Source of the DNA: Enoplosus armatus
Lineage: Eukaryota; Chordata; Actinopteri; Centrarchiformes; Enoplosidae
Length of the DNA: 64,000 nt
NCBI RefSeq assembly: GCF_043641665.1
Contig: NC_092200.1
Location: 14,965,694-15,029,693 of the forward strand
Direction: 5' to 3'
The notes under the pieces: model-generated
What the model saw: the letters and a program-made list of their open reading frames with translations, nothing else
What the model was told of the DNA's origin: nothing
Databases searched by the model: none
Part shown: positions 1 to 10,020 of the stretch, one piece after another
Layout of the letters: the number at the start of each line of letters is the position of its first letter
Position numbering within the stretch: the stretch's first letter is position 1
Program-made: the position numbers and the translations under genes

Positions 1-1760
1 TTTTGTATTACTCAATTATCATAATTTTGTTTTCAAGTAGAACAAGAATAACGTTCTTCATGATGATGCTCCACAAATAAATGTAATTTAGTTAAACAGG
101 CTTTAATTGAATACATTTCGAAGACCGGCAGAGTCAGAACAGTCACAGTAGTGGGCTCTGATCGACCATCTGCAACAGTGGTTCCTCTGGATCAAATGAG
201 GTAAACTAGCTGAGTGGAGGCTTTCCAGCTTTAATGCAAACCACATTCTCTAGTGGCAATCAGGTCCGGTGTTACATTGTATGGCTGCTGACCAGAACTA
301 GTGTGAAAATGCCTTGAAAAGGCAAGATTTTTCATACAGAGCAATGGCTTTAAATGACTCTCTCACTCCTCAAATGAACCCCTAATGTTGCTCCCACCAA
401 ACAAACCCCAAAATAATAAAAAACAAGAATAATAAAATCCACTGATGTACAGTATGCCTCTCCCTGTACCCAATTTCAAATCATCCATATATACTTCAAA
501 GATTGATTCCTCTTGACATTTGCTGCAGAACATATACAGTAGGCAGCATCTCTACATGAAAGATGGGTTATTGCTGCGTGTATGCTTCATTTTTATCATT
601 CCTATATGACTCCAACCCAAAGCAATGCATTAAACATGCAGGCAGAGTGCTCGGTCAGCACAAATGGGGATTGAGCGGCAATCCTTTTAAAGCACGATCC
701 TGGCTCTCAGCTCCACGCAGCTCCTCCGAGAGGAACCTGGGAAATCTGCTCAATACACCGACTGGCTGGGAAACCCAAGGGAATGATCTTACTCATTGAC
801 TCCAACTGCTCTGTCACCATCACATCCATTCTTAGTTAACTTTGTGTATGGATGTAACATGCTCTAAGCTATTTTTGTCATTCGGTTAATTAGCAACCCC
901 AGCAGCCTGATGTTAGTGTATTCTCTGTAGATGAGAGATGAAGGGGCTGATCAACTACTGTAAGGAGCCAGAGAGCTGAAATGACTCCCATAACAATTGA
1001 CAATTACATGTGTATATGTCAGTGCCACATATTTGCCCTGGGACTCTGTGGAATTTCTGCTGTTCACGCTCCGTCAAGGCCTTCAGTTCAGAGTTGTGTA
1101 AGAGCGAGGCTCTAATCAGGCAACAGAGAAGCAGATCTTGCCGCTATTTACACACCTTTCTCAAAAGCCTTTAAAAAAAAAAAGATTTCGAAGTTCTAAA
1201 CTCCTGCCAAGAGACGCCAGAAATGTGAGGTAGATGTCAAAACCACTGTTATTGTCACCTTAACATTCTTTCAGTTTAACTACTTAACATGCTCTTACAG
1301 TCATCCATCATCTCTAAAACATAAAATTCACGTCTATACAGGTCTGTGAAGTGTGCTGCCACGTGCCTGTCAATATGCCAATAATATAATTTGTGTGGTC
1401 ATCAGTGTGTGTACGTACAACAAATAAAATTAAATTCTGTTGATGATCTTATGAACTTTGCTTTACACTGTGCAGACATCTGTATGTCCTTCACCTTTTA
1501 GCAGTGTGTTACCTTACTCAAGTGTGTCTTGGTCATCATCCCAAATCGACTGCTTTTGTAGTGTTGCTTTTGTGTGGACACTGGATATTGTGGAAGTGCA
1601 CATTATGTACTTGGCACATTTCACTCATATGCACAGGTGCAGTATAGCCCTGGCGTTATGACTCACAGTCTTCACAGAATCTCACCATATGTACACCTTT
1701 TGACTTTTACTTTGGGCACTCTTCTTCTGCTTCTGACTGTATGGGACAGAAGTACAACCA
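1..1760. other. upstream intergenic DNA, no gene seen
   Basis: AT-rich non-coding sequence. The open frames here (for example 563-799 and 1458-1661) have no recognisable protein motifs, no splice-bounded structure and composition like the surrounding DNA, so I treat them as chance frames. No repeat family was recognised before position 1761. Confidence 0.5.
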
Positions 1761-2500
1761 TTAAAGGAATAGTTTGATACACAATAGATATAATCATCAT
1801 TATATCTTGTTTGTTCAATCTGTAGAAAAACCGAAGTGTAAATACGACAACATAGTTGTTTAATGGGAGGTATGGCTGGACAATTTTCAGGCTAGCTGTT
1901 TCCCCTTTTTTCCAGTCTTTGTGCTAAGCTACGGTAACCGGTTTCTGGCAGTAGCCAGGCTATTTCTTAGCTGGGCTCAGAGACTTCTTGGAGTCTCTGC
2001 TGACATAACTCCTGTAAAAGAGGTTGATAAGTGAGATTTATATGTGCTTATATATGGTAGACCGATTTCTTTCTTTTACCATTCGAGGCAGACTAGCTGT
2101 TTTACCATGTTTCAGGTCTCAGCGGAAAGGAGGAGGGCTGGCAGTGTTTGTTAATGATACATGGTGTAACTCTGGGCACAGCACTATTAAAGAACAACTC
2201 TGCAGTAAGGACATTGAGCTGTTAGCCGTTAGCATGAGGCCATACTATCTACCGAGGGAATTCACTCATGTTATTGCGATAGCGGCATATATTCCTGTGA
2301 CGTCATCCACTCTGTTACAAGCAGGCTGCAGACACAGCACCCGCATGCCTTCCTTCTAATTTCTGAGGACTTTAACCATGCCTCTCCGTCTTCCATTCTG
2401 CCCACCTTCACCCAGTATGTCACATGCCGCACAAGAGACAATAAGATGCGGACTATATTAACTTCTGTGTGGAGAATACCGTACCCACCAGGACTGTACA

Positions 2501-2983
2501 GTGTTTTTCCAAACAAACAAACCCTGGATTACCGCGGACATAAAGGCTCTCCTCCTGGAAAAGAAGAGGGCCTTTAAGTCAGGAAACAAGGAGGAGCTGA
2601 AGAACGTGCAGAAGGAGCTGAAGTGGAGGATCGGGGATGGTAAAAACAGCTACAGGAGGAAGATGGAGGATCAGCTGCAGCAGAACAACATCGGTGGAGT
2701 CTGGAAGGGCCTTAAAACCGTCTCTGGCTATAGGGAGCCCAACTCCCAGCCTGTGGGGGACTGGAAGTGGGTGAATGATCTGAACGTCTTCTTCAATAGA
2801 TTTGATCAGGCATCTGCCCACCCCCCGGGCCCAGTCCACTCTGCCCCCCATCGTCTGCACCCCCTGCATATTGCCCCACCCCCACCTTCTCCCCCCCTTC
2901 CCACAACAGTCAGCTCACAGCCACCCTTCACATCCACTGTACTTCCTGCCCAATGCCCCACCCCCCCAACCCCCAGCATATAG
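2501..2983 (+). pseudogene. LINE ORF2 relic: endonuclease-RT linker
   Basis: An open frame of 160 codons inside the LINE. It begins a few residues before the conserved KPWIT segment that lies between endonuclease and reverse transcriptase in fish L2-like elements. Lysine- and arginine-rich helical sequence follows (about residues 20-65), then a variable proline/histidine-rich tail from about residue 105. Upstream coding continues in another frame (NFCVENTVPTRTVQC at about 2459-2503), which shows a frameshift. The frame closes at 2981-2983, before the RT motifs, which are picked up in another frame from about 3015. It is a fragment, not an independent gene. Confidence 0.7.
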
Positions 2984-3009
2984 CCCCCTGCTCCAATCTG
3001 TCCCTCACA

Positions 3010-3663
3010 ACAAACCAGGTGAGGAATGAACTCAGGAGGATCAAGGCGAAGAAGGCTGCGGGTCTGGATGGCACCAGCTGTGCGGGATAGTTGAGCACAT
3101 TTTCAACCTGAGCCGGACGCTGGAGAGAGTACCACAGCTGTGGAAAACATCCTGCATGGTACCAGTGCCGAAGACCCAGCACCCCAAGGATTTCAACAGC
3201 TACAGGCCGGTGGCACTGACATCGCACCTGATGAAGACCCTGGACTACCTCACCAACCGACCACAGTATGTGAGGATACGGGACTGTGAGTCCGATATGG
3301 TTGTCTGCAGCACGGAGGCCCAGCAGGGAACGGTCCTGGCTCCCTTCCTCTTCACCCTCTACACTGCAGACTTCACACACAACTCTGCCTGCCTGCAAAA
3401 GTTCTCTCATGACTGCAATTGTCGGCCTCATCACAGATGGGGACGACAGGGAATACAGAGAACTGAACCAGGACTTTGTGGACTGGTGCCGGCGGAACCG
3501 CCTCCACATCAATGTGGGGAAAACCAAAGAGATGGTGGTGGACTTCCGCCGGTGCAAACACACCCCTACCACACCAGTGAACATCCAGGAAATGGACATT
3601 GAGATGGTGAAATCTTACAAGCACCTGGGTGTTAACCTGAACAATAAACTTGGACTGGACTGA
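3010..3663 (+). pseudogene. LINE reverse-transcriptase relic, frameshifted
   Basis: RT segments lie in two overlapping frames. The first runs 3156-3602 and holds VPVPKTQHPKDFNSYRPVALT, LMKTLDYL, DMVVCSTEAQQGTVLAPFLFTLYTADF. The second, 3286-3663, takes over at IVGLITDGDD and continues through the INVGKTKEMVVDFRR thumb-like motif. The join falls at the catalytic box, where the two acidic residues expected of an active enzyme are not both present. The segment upstream of 3156 (RIKAKKAAGLDG, about 3038-3073) is interrupted by a stop. All this marks an inactive copy. Confidence 0.8.
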
Positions 3664-4096
3664 CAACACCACTGCACTGTACAAGAAGGGCCAGAGCAGA
3701 CTCTATCTGCTCAGGAGACTCAGGTCTTATGGAGTGCAGGGGGCACTCCTGAAGATCTTCTTTGACTCTGTGGTGGCATCAGCCATCTTTTATGGAGTGG
3801 TCTGCTGGGGCAGCAGCATCTCAGCTGCTGACAGGAAGAAACTGGACAGACTGATTAAGAAGGCCAGCTCTGTTCTGGGATGCCCCCTAGACTCAGTGGA
3901 GGTGGTGGGAGAAAGGTGGATGATGGCTAAGCTATCATCCCTGAGGGAGAACATGTCCCACCCCATGCAGGACACTCTGGCAGCACTGGGCAGCTCCTTC
4001 AGTGACAGGCTGCTTCACCGGTGTGTAAAGGAGAGATACCGCAGGTCTTTCCTCCCGGCTGCTGTCAGGCTTTACAATCAGCACAGCTCCCAGTAG
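3650..4096 (+). pseudogene. LINE ORF2 relic: C-terminal region
   Basis: An intact-looking 148-codon stretch that carries the conserved C-terminal domain of fish L2-like ORF2: LYLLRRLRSYGV, FDSVVASAIFYGVVCWGSSI, AADRKKLDRLIKKASSVLGCPLDSVE, MSHPMQDTLAAL, RRSFLPAAVRLYN. It ends at a stop at 4094-4096. The 3' untranslated part follows, with AATAAA near 4382. The RT frame of 3286-3663 overlaps its start by 14 bases in a different frame, so one frameshift separates them. This is the best preserved segment and the best probe for finding the family. Confidence 0.8.
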
Positions 4097-4395
4097 ACCA
4101 CACACACCCAAATGGACAACCACATATTTCTGAATGCATAACAAATGGTGCAATATCTATATCTCTCTATGTGCAATACAGTATAATTCCCTTATATTTC
4201 TTTCTTTCGTTCTGTGAATTTGTAAATTTGTAAATTATAGTTGTTTTTTTAGTTTTAGTAGCTTTTTTATAACGGTCTTTATTATCTTTATTTATTATAT
4301 TTTGATTTTTCTACTTATGTCCCTGCTATTGCAATATCCTGTACGCTGCTGTAACAATGCAAATTTCCCTGCTGAGGGATTAATAAAGGATTATT

Positions 4396-4410
4396 TTATC
4401 TTATCTTATC
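4396..4410 (+). repeat. LINE 3' tail, TTATC pentamer repeat
   Basis: Three tandem TTATC units follow the polyadenylation-like AATAAA of the LINE. Short tandem-repeat tails instead of poly(A) are characteristic of the CR1/L2 group. The host foldback element resumes directly after (TTTATGCAAAGCTAAGC). Confidence 0.75.
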
Positions 4411-4553
4411 TTTATGCAAAGCTAAGCTAACTGCCTCCTGACTGCAGCTTCATGTTTAATGGACAAACATGAGTGTGGTGTCAATCTTCTCATCTAACTC
4501 TTGGAAAGAAATCGTATGAGCGTATTTCCCTAAATGTTGAGCTATTCTTTTAA

Positions 4554-6265
4554 GAAGAAAGCCACAGGTATACTTAGTATTATACTTAAACAATAATGGT
4601 TCCCTGATTGTTAATCATTGGTATCATCTCTTCCGGCAGTACATCATCAAGTAGTAACTGTTGCAACTCCCACCGAAAGATGGTCTGACACTTGACTGAT
4701 GATTCCAGATTTATTTTAAATCCCAAAACCAATATAAGAGCTTGTTACAGAAAACAAAACAACAAATAGAGCATGTTAGTCACCTTTCCACACGATTTCA
4801 GAACATTACAGCCGAGCTCACATTAAGCTAACAAAACTTAAATAAACAAACAGTTAGAAAGGCTTATTACAGTTCAAAGTTAATTCAAGACACAAACAAC
4901 CTCTGAATATTACAGTATTACAACAGATACTAACCTCTTCTTCTATTAAACTTTTCACTCAAAGTGCTTTAAGTCATTTTCAAAATAAAAGCCCTACTAA
5001 ACCAAACAGGAAATAAGACAATATGTGCTTAAACAGGCAAAAATACGTAATAAAAGCAACTGTTCAACTGGGCTATCTCTTTTCTAGGGCTAAAAACATA
5101 AATTGGGTTATTTACAGTAATATTAATATCCCAGTCTCTGCAGTGTGATACTCATGTGATAGATAGTGACTGTGTAGGAGAGAGTGTATGTAAGAGTTTT
5201 CTGAATCCATTGTTGCAGTCAGAGTGGAGTCCTTCCATCAGTCACTCTCAGAACCTCTGTGGAGAAAAACCTTGGGCCGCTGTTAATAATTCAGTGGATT
5301 CAGTGGATAAAATGACACTCCTGTTGTAGCTATGAACCGCTACCTAGTGTGTATGCTCTCGTTCTGTGTTTGTCTTTCAAAATCCTCAATTGGACTTCAA
5401 GGCCATATTTGAAAGGGGAGATAAAGAAGCGGAGGGAGTGATCAGAGAGGCGCGCCAAGTGATTGTGAACAAGCCCTAAGGCACATGCCAAGGCTCCCCT
5501 CGTTAGAAAACCTGAGAGACTGTCAACAGCCGATCCACTGGGACCCATAACAAAGCTCACCCCGTGCAACGCTTCAAAGACTGGCTCTCATTTAAATAAG
5601 TTCAGATGAGCCCTGTTCTGCACTTTCCCATCCTGTGCATGAGGTATCGTAGTTGTGTGTGGCAATGAATCCCAAGCAGGACAACAGGCTATCTGACCTC
5701 CCCGCCTATAAATTCTAGTGCATCTCCTGGGAGGTAGTGAGCCGACGCGCCCTTAAATAGCAGGTAAGGGACAGGCGTGAAGATTGTGTTTACCAGTCAA
5801 GGACAAGGGAGGCAAATCTCACAGGGCCGGGAAGACACAGCAGAATGGATCTTGGCAGCACCTGTTAAAACATTTAACAGGTTGACTTTTCAACAGCCAT
5901 TCCTTTACTTGAAAGGGTGTACAGTAGATCTCAGGAAAATGGAAGTAGGGGAGGATGAAGGGGCAGCACAAAGAGGGGATAGGTTTCTATGTTCATATTT
6001 AATTAATAATGTTGAGTCAAATCTGAATATGCAGAATAGCTGCATCATACTAAAACAACACCTTAAAGTAATTCTCTTAAGAATAATGAAATAATACTGC
6101 TTTGGTTAACCTGCCTATTGTGGGTGTATCATAAGTGAAAACATGTTGAGTGAAGGTTGTTATGGACTTTGAAGCTTGTCTGTCTCTGTGTGAATGGCTG
6201 CATAATTGATTCAGTGAATTATTAATTCTCTGAAAATGCTGTGGTTAGTTGGTTGGGCAATTACC

Positions 6266-6302
<37 letters not shown>

Positions 6303-6966
6303 GGTGTGCATCTGTGTAATATTCTGATGTTCCACTTCGTTTTTGTTTCTGTTTCAGTGTTTGTTTCGCTGTGTTAAAGGCAAGATGAAGCCAGGATTAA
6401 ATCAGTAAATACTTCATGAGCAGTGAAACTCAGTCTTACATTTTAACATTGCTGTTTCCCAGCTTTAGGTACTCGTTCAATCTCTCTTGCTCGATACTCC
6501 CTCACATTATCATGTCACTGTTTAAAACCTCACTACTTGTTATTTGCACATTCTCATTCTGTACCGCTGATATTATCTGTTTATTAACTGTATAATCATT
6601 TTACAGCCTGAGGGATTAGCAAAGTCTTCAAGTGCTAAATGTTAAAGGAATGTATCTACTTTCTACTTTCTTTCTCCTGTTATACTGATATAATACACAA
6701 TTGTTTTCATCCACAGGTTTTAATGAGCATATTTAATTTGCATATTAAAAAAAAGAGTGGTAATTCAAAACGTGTTTTATGCTTCACTGAGGTGGAAAAG
6801 TTGTTGTCTTAATATTTACATAACAATATTGGATGGAAACAAACTGATTTGTATTTTCTATTATTGATTTCCTGGAAATTCGGTTAAAGTTTGCACCACA
6901 TTTAGATGGAAAGTTGACTACTGTCGTCATCCTGAACAAAAACAAAACAGACATGAGCACCAATCA
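4554..6966. other. intergenic DNA, no gene seen
   Basis: AT-rich non-coding sequence. The open frames at 5330-5569 (minus) and 5777-6094 (plus) have no recognisable motifs. A GT microsatellite lies at 6268-6298 and a single octamer motif ATTTGCAT at 6736-6743. Confidence 0.5.
6268..6298. repeat. (TG)n microsatellite
   Basis: An uninterrupted TG dinucleotide run of about 31 bases. It is likely length-polymorphic. Confidence 0.95.
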
Positions 6967-6974
6967 GATGGCTG

Positions 6975-7559
6975 CAGTGGTGGAAAGTAACTCAAACGCT
7001 GTACTATACGATTTTCGGTACTTGTACTTTACTTGACCATTTGTTGTTTTAAACTTCTACTCCACTGCAACTCAGAAGGAAATGCTGTACTTTTTACTCC
7101 ACTACATTTATTTGACTACTTGTCTATGAGGTTTTAGCAGTTTTATTAAAGAGAAACTGAAAAACGAATGAATACAAATTTGTTTCATGCCCCCTCAGAT
7201 TCATGTTGTGACCCTTTGGAAGGGGGCTAATCCCTATGTTGGGAACCCCTAGACTAAACCACCTAACTGTATATAAAGTAGTTAAAACTAGCTCCACCTC
7301 AACCAGCTACAGCACTAAAGTAAATGTTATTTGTGCATTGGTGCATCAGTATTAACAATCTAATATCTATCTCTGTGTCTATAATGATATATCATATCAT
7401 ATTACTTTTATTTTTTATACTTTAAGTACATTTTGCTAATAACGCTTGACGATCACTAACAGTTTAAATGCAGGACTTTTACTTGTAATGGAGTATTTTT
7501 GCAGTGTAGTATTGGTACTTTTATCCAAGTAAAAGATCTGAACACTTCATCCTCCTCTG
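6975..7559. mobile_element. non-autonomous hAT-type DNA transposon with 8-bp TSD
   Basis: A 585-bp element that begins CAGTGGTGGAAAG and ends with the imperfect inverse CTTCATCCTCCTCTG. It is flanked on both sides by the identical octamer GATGGCTG (6967-6974 and 7560-7567). An 8-bp target duplication and CAG-type ends are typical of the hAT superfamily. The interior (TACTTGTACTTTACTTGA, CTCCACTACATTTATTTGAC, GGTACTTTTATCCAAGTAAAAG) matches a repeat very common in percomorph fish that is built around AAGTA/TACTT motifs. No transposase is encoded, so mobilisation would have been in trans. Confidence 0.85.
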
Positions 7560-7567
7560 GATGGCTG

Positions 7568-9269
7568 ACAAGAAGGGAAAGCCATAAACATTTAAGAGGA
7601 ATATATCCTCTGTTTCCTCCTTTAAGGATGCTCCTCTGTTATGAGAAATGTGTTCTCTCCCAGACAAGTTAGGAAGAATGTTCCACACAAGGTCACACCT
7701 ATCGACCCGCCTCTGATGAATTTGATATTTAGTCCACATCGTCACTGCAGCCTTATTCACATCACGGCCATTTGAGGTCCTGTCACACTCAGAGAGGGAA
7801 AATATTCTACCTGAAAGATTGGCTTTTTCATCTGGAAATAAACTATATGCTAGCAGAGAGCTGTCGTCGTTTTGGAGCTCTTACACAATGTTCAGACCCC
7901 CTTCATTTTCACCATTGTTGAAAACGATTAGCATTTCTGGTTCCCGTTACTACTTGTTTTTTTTCTTCATCGAAATGGTGTTGATCTGCAAAGCGGGTGA
8001 CCTTAGCAACAATATCTGAAATAATAACATACTCAATAGTACATTTATACATTGCAGCTTCACTCTGCAGCTTCAAAACTAGCTCACATTCATCTGACTC
8101 ATACCGACTGCTTTGTGTAAATCCATAGATTTACTCAAAGCAGTCGGTACTGGCATCAGACATAGTTAGAGGCAATTGTTAAGCACTTCTATTTGACCAG
8201 GCATTGGAATACCTATTTGAACTAAATCCCTTATTTGAGTTGAAAATTGATGATGTCACACATCAGTGGTCTAATCCTTTGAGTTGAAAAAGCCCTCCAC
8301 AGCAGCACAGTGTGGTCTACAGCCCCATACTACCTTATTGTACATTATACCCTAATGTATATGTGGCCTGATATGTGTAGTCTACAGTCTGCTGTCACCT
8401 GCAGTCATCATGAGTTACTGTACTGTGTGTGTGTGTGTACTAAGAGGTTGTTTTTCTGAGGTGAAATACCCACAAAATGACATGATGTCATCCAGTCTAT
8501 TAGTAGTAATGTATCCAGGACTTACAGCGCAGTACTTATGTTTACATGACAAGAAAAAACTTGTTGCCTTAATCTTACAGCACATTAATGTTCTGGAATA
8601 TGGAGACATTCTTGTTCCTGCCTTCAAGTGCTCTTCACATTTTATATCCATTCAAAGTTCAAAGGTGAAGACATCATTGCAAATTTCACTTAACAGCCTC
8701 ATCACTTCAACCCATGTTGATTAAAGGCAGCTGTAAAGAGCAGGCAGAGCCCTCTACCTCTGACTGTAACTGCATTTATTGACAATAAATTCCAGTAAAG
8801 ACCACAGACGGGAGCAGAGGATATTTCTGCATCTAAATTTGAAAAACTAGAGAGGCAATTTCCCATTGAGACAGGAAATTAAAACACTCAGGGGCGGTGG
8901 TGAACTGAAAGCTTCAGCTGCGGAAAGATAAATTGACTATTATTGAGCATTTGACCATGAGCCAGCCAGGCTGACATTTTAATGACACATTTCACATTTT
9001 ACATCTGTGTGGCTTCGTCAAAGAAGGAGTCACAGCCCTTCTCTCGTCAGGGCTTTTTCAGAGAATGAACTGAACCTCATCTTAATCACATACACGCGAA
9101 GCCATGAGATAATGAAAATGCAGAGATGACAAGTACTGCATGCTTTATCCTCCAGAACCAAGTTTGCATGGTATGCATGTCAGGGCTGGCTGAAAAGGAG
9201 GAGAGCCATGGGCTGTCTGAGAATTTCATTCATTCATTAAATTTTCCTACTACAGCATTAGACATTTAG
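7568..9269. other. intergenic DNA, no gene seen
   Basis: Non-coding. It contains a strong short hairpin at 8102-8149, annotated separately. The overlapping open frames around 8410-8724 lie on both strands at once and show no motifs. Confidence 0.5.
8102..8149. repeat. short hairpin (22-bp arms, 4-base loop)
   Basis: The arms at 8102-8123 and 8128-8149 are reverse complements with one mismatch, separated by CATA. The arm begins TACCGACTGCTTTG. It would form a stable stem in single-stranded DNA or RNA. The loop is too short for a normal microRNA precursor. Confidence 0.85.
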
Positions 9270-10020
9270 ACAATTGACTGTCCCAGAGCCCCGTTAGTTA
9301 CTGTTGCTATACCTGTCAAGCTTTCCATTCTCACACGGTACACAGTTTACAGCGATAACTGTTAGACAAAAACAGACTTCTTATTTCTCACCAGCGACCG
9401 TTGGTTTGTGTCAGCTGAAATGACAGCTAATTAAGCTAGTGTTAGCTTCATGAATTAAAAAACAAAAGCCCAGAGGGTTTAAATGTGCACTTGATGGCTA
9501 CATACATGTAGCTGTTGCATGATATCGTGCTAAAAGACTGAGGCTAAGGCTGCTTGTCAGCATCCTCGCCAGTTGATGATCCATGCAGAAGACATGGAAA
9601 TAAAGAAACAGTACTGTTCTTCTATAGACAGTGCTGCGTAGTAGCATGTGGACTGGCTTCCACACAGAGGGAGAAATAATAAAGATTTGCTAGTCGCAAT
9701 GTATGTAGTATGAAATGTCCCTGGCCTTCGGAGCAACATTAGATTACTGCTGTATTTAGTAGTTAGCAGCACAGGCTGACCTCTGCAGCTTAAGTTAGAG
9801 CAGACAAACACACTGTTTAATCCACTCCTTACAAGTTTACCCTTGTATTTAAATGGTGTTTTTGGTTTTGGAGAGAAAAAGAAACCACCATCCAAACAGC
9901 TCCATGCACACCAGTTTGCACATGGAAAAATCCAAAGTTCGACAGTCTTTCCATGCCCAGTAACAGCTGGTAATAGACCGTTGTTGTTTGAGGGAGGGGT
10001 TTACTGAACAGTCACTTATT
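9270..10020 (+). repeat. dispersed repeat, copy 1 (pair with 23690-24345)
   Basis: This copy shares a run of collinear segments with 23690-24345: GACTGTCCCAGAGCCCCGTTAGTTAC against GACTGTTCACTAAAAAACAGTCCCC...GTTACC, the CAGCTAATTRAGCTA segment, TTAGAGCAGRYAAACACAC, CCACTCCTTACA/CCATTCCTTACA, TTTGGTTTTGGA/TTCGGTTTTGGA, CATGGAAAAATCCAAAG/TGTGGCGAAATCCAAAG, and GGGAGGG near the end. No coding capacity was recognised. It is diverged, so an old family. Confidence 0.7.

Larger units (their letters stand above)
2080..4410 (+). mobile_element. degenerate L2/CR1-like non-LTR retrotransposon
   Basis: A dead LINE on the plus strand. An endonuclease relic is at about 2110-2420 (translated pieces GGGLAVFVNDTWC, ELLAVSMRPYYLPREF, DFNHAS). 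A linker at 2510-2830 contains KPWITADIKALL and a run of basic helices, then a proline-rich stretch. Reverse-transcriptase pieces follow at about 3010-3650 (KKAAGLDG, RPVALTSHLMKTLD, QQGTVLAPFLFTLYT, INVGKTKEMVVDFR, YKHLGV). The C-terminal region at 3650-4096 contains VVCWGSSISAADRKKLDRLI and ends before a stop. The 3' end has AATAAA and a short TTATC tail at 4396-4410. The frame changes several times, and the catalytic F-x-DD box near 3403 reads F-S-H-D before a frameshift, so it cannot be active. Family assignment rests on motif resemblance. Confidence 0.85.
1761..4553. mobile_element. foldback MITE-like DNA element (copy A), split by a LINE
   Basis: A TTAA at 1761-1764 followed by AGGAATAGTTTGA opens the element. 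The inverted counterpart (CTATTCTT then TTAA) closes it at 4542-4553. Between them lie pieces of a repeat common in percomorph genomes: the left piece runs to about 2020 (TCCAGTCTTTGTGCTAAGC near 1910) and the right piece from about 4412 to 4553 (GCTAAGCTAACTG, TCAATCTTCTCATCTAACTC). The middle is occupied by the LINE at about 2080-4410. No transposase is encoded, so it is non-autonomous. The flanking TTAA suggests a TTAA target site, but I cannot assign a superfamily. Confidence 0.65.

Noticed and set aside
2271..3684. Minus-strand frames over the LINE
   Set aside because: Antisense shadows of the degenerate ORF2.
8102..8149. Possible microRNA precursor
   Set aside because: Loop of 4 bases and total length of 48 bases are too small for a normal precursor; kept only as a hairpin.
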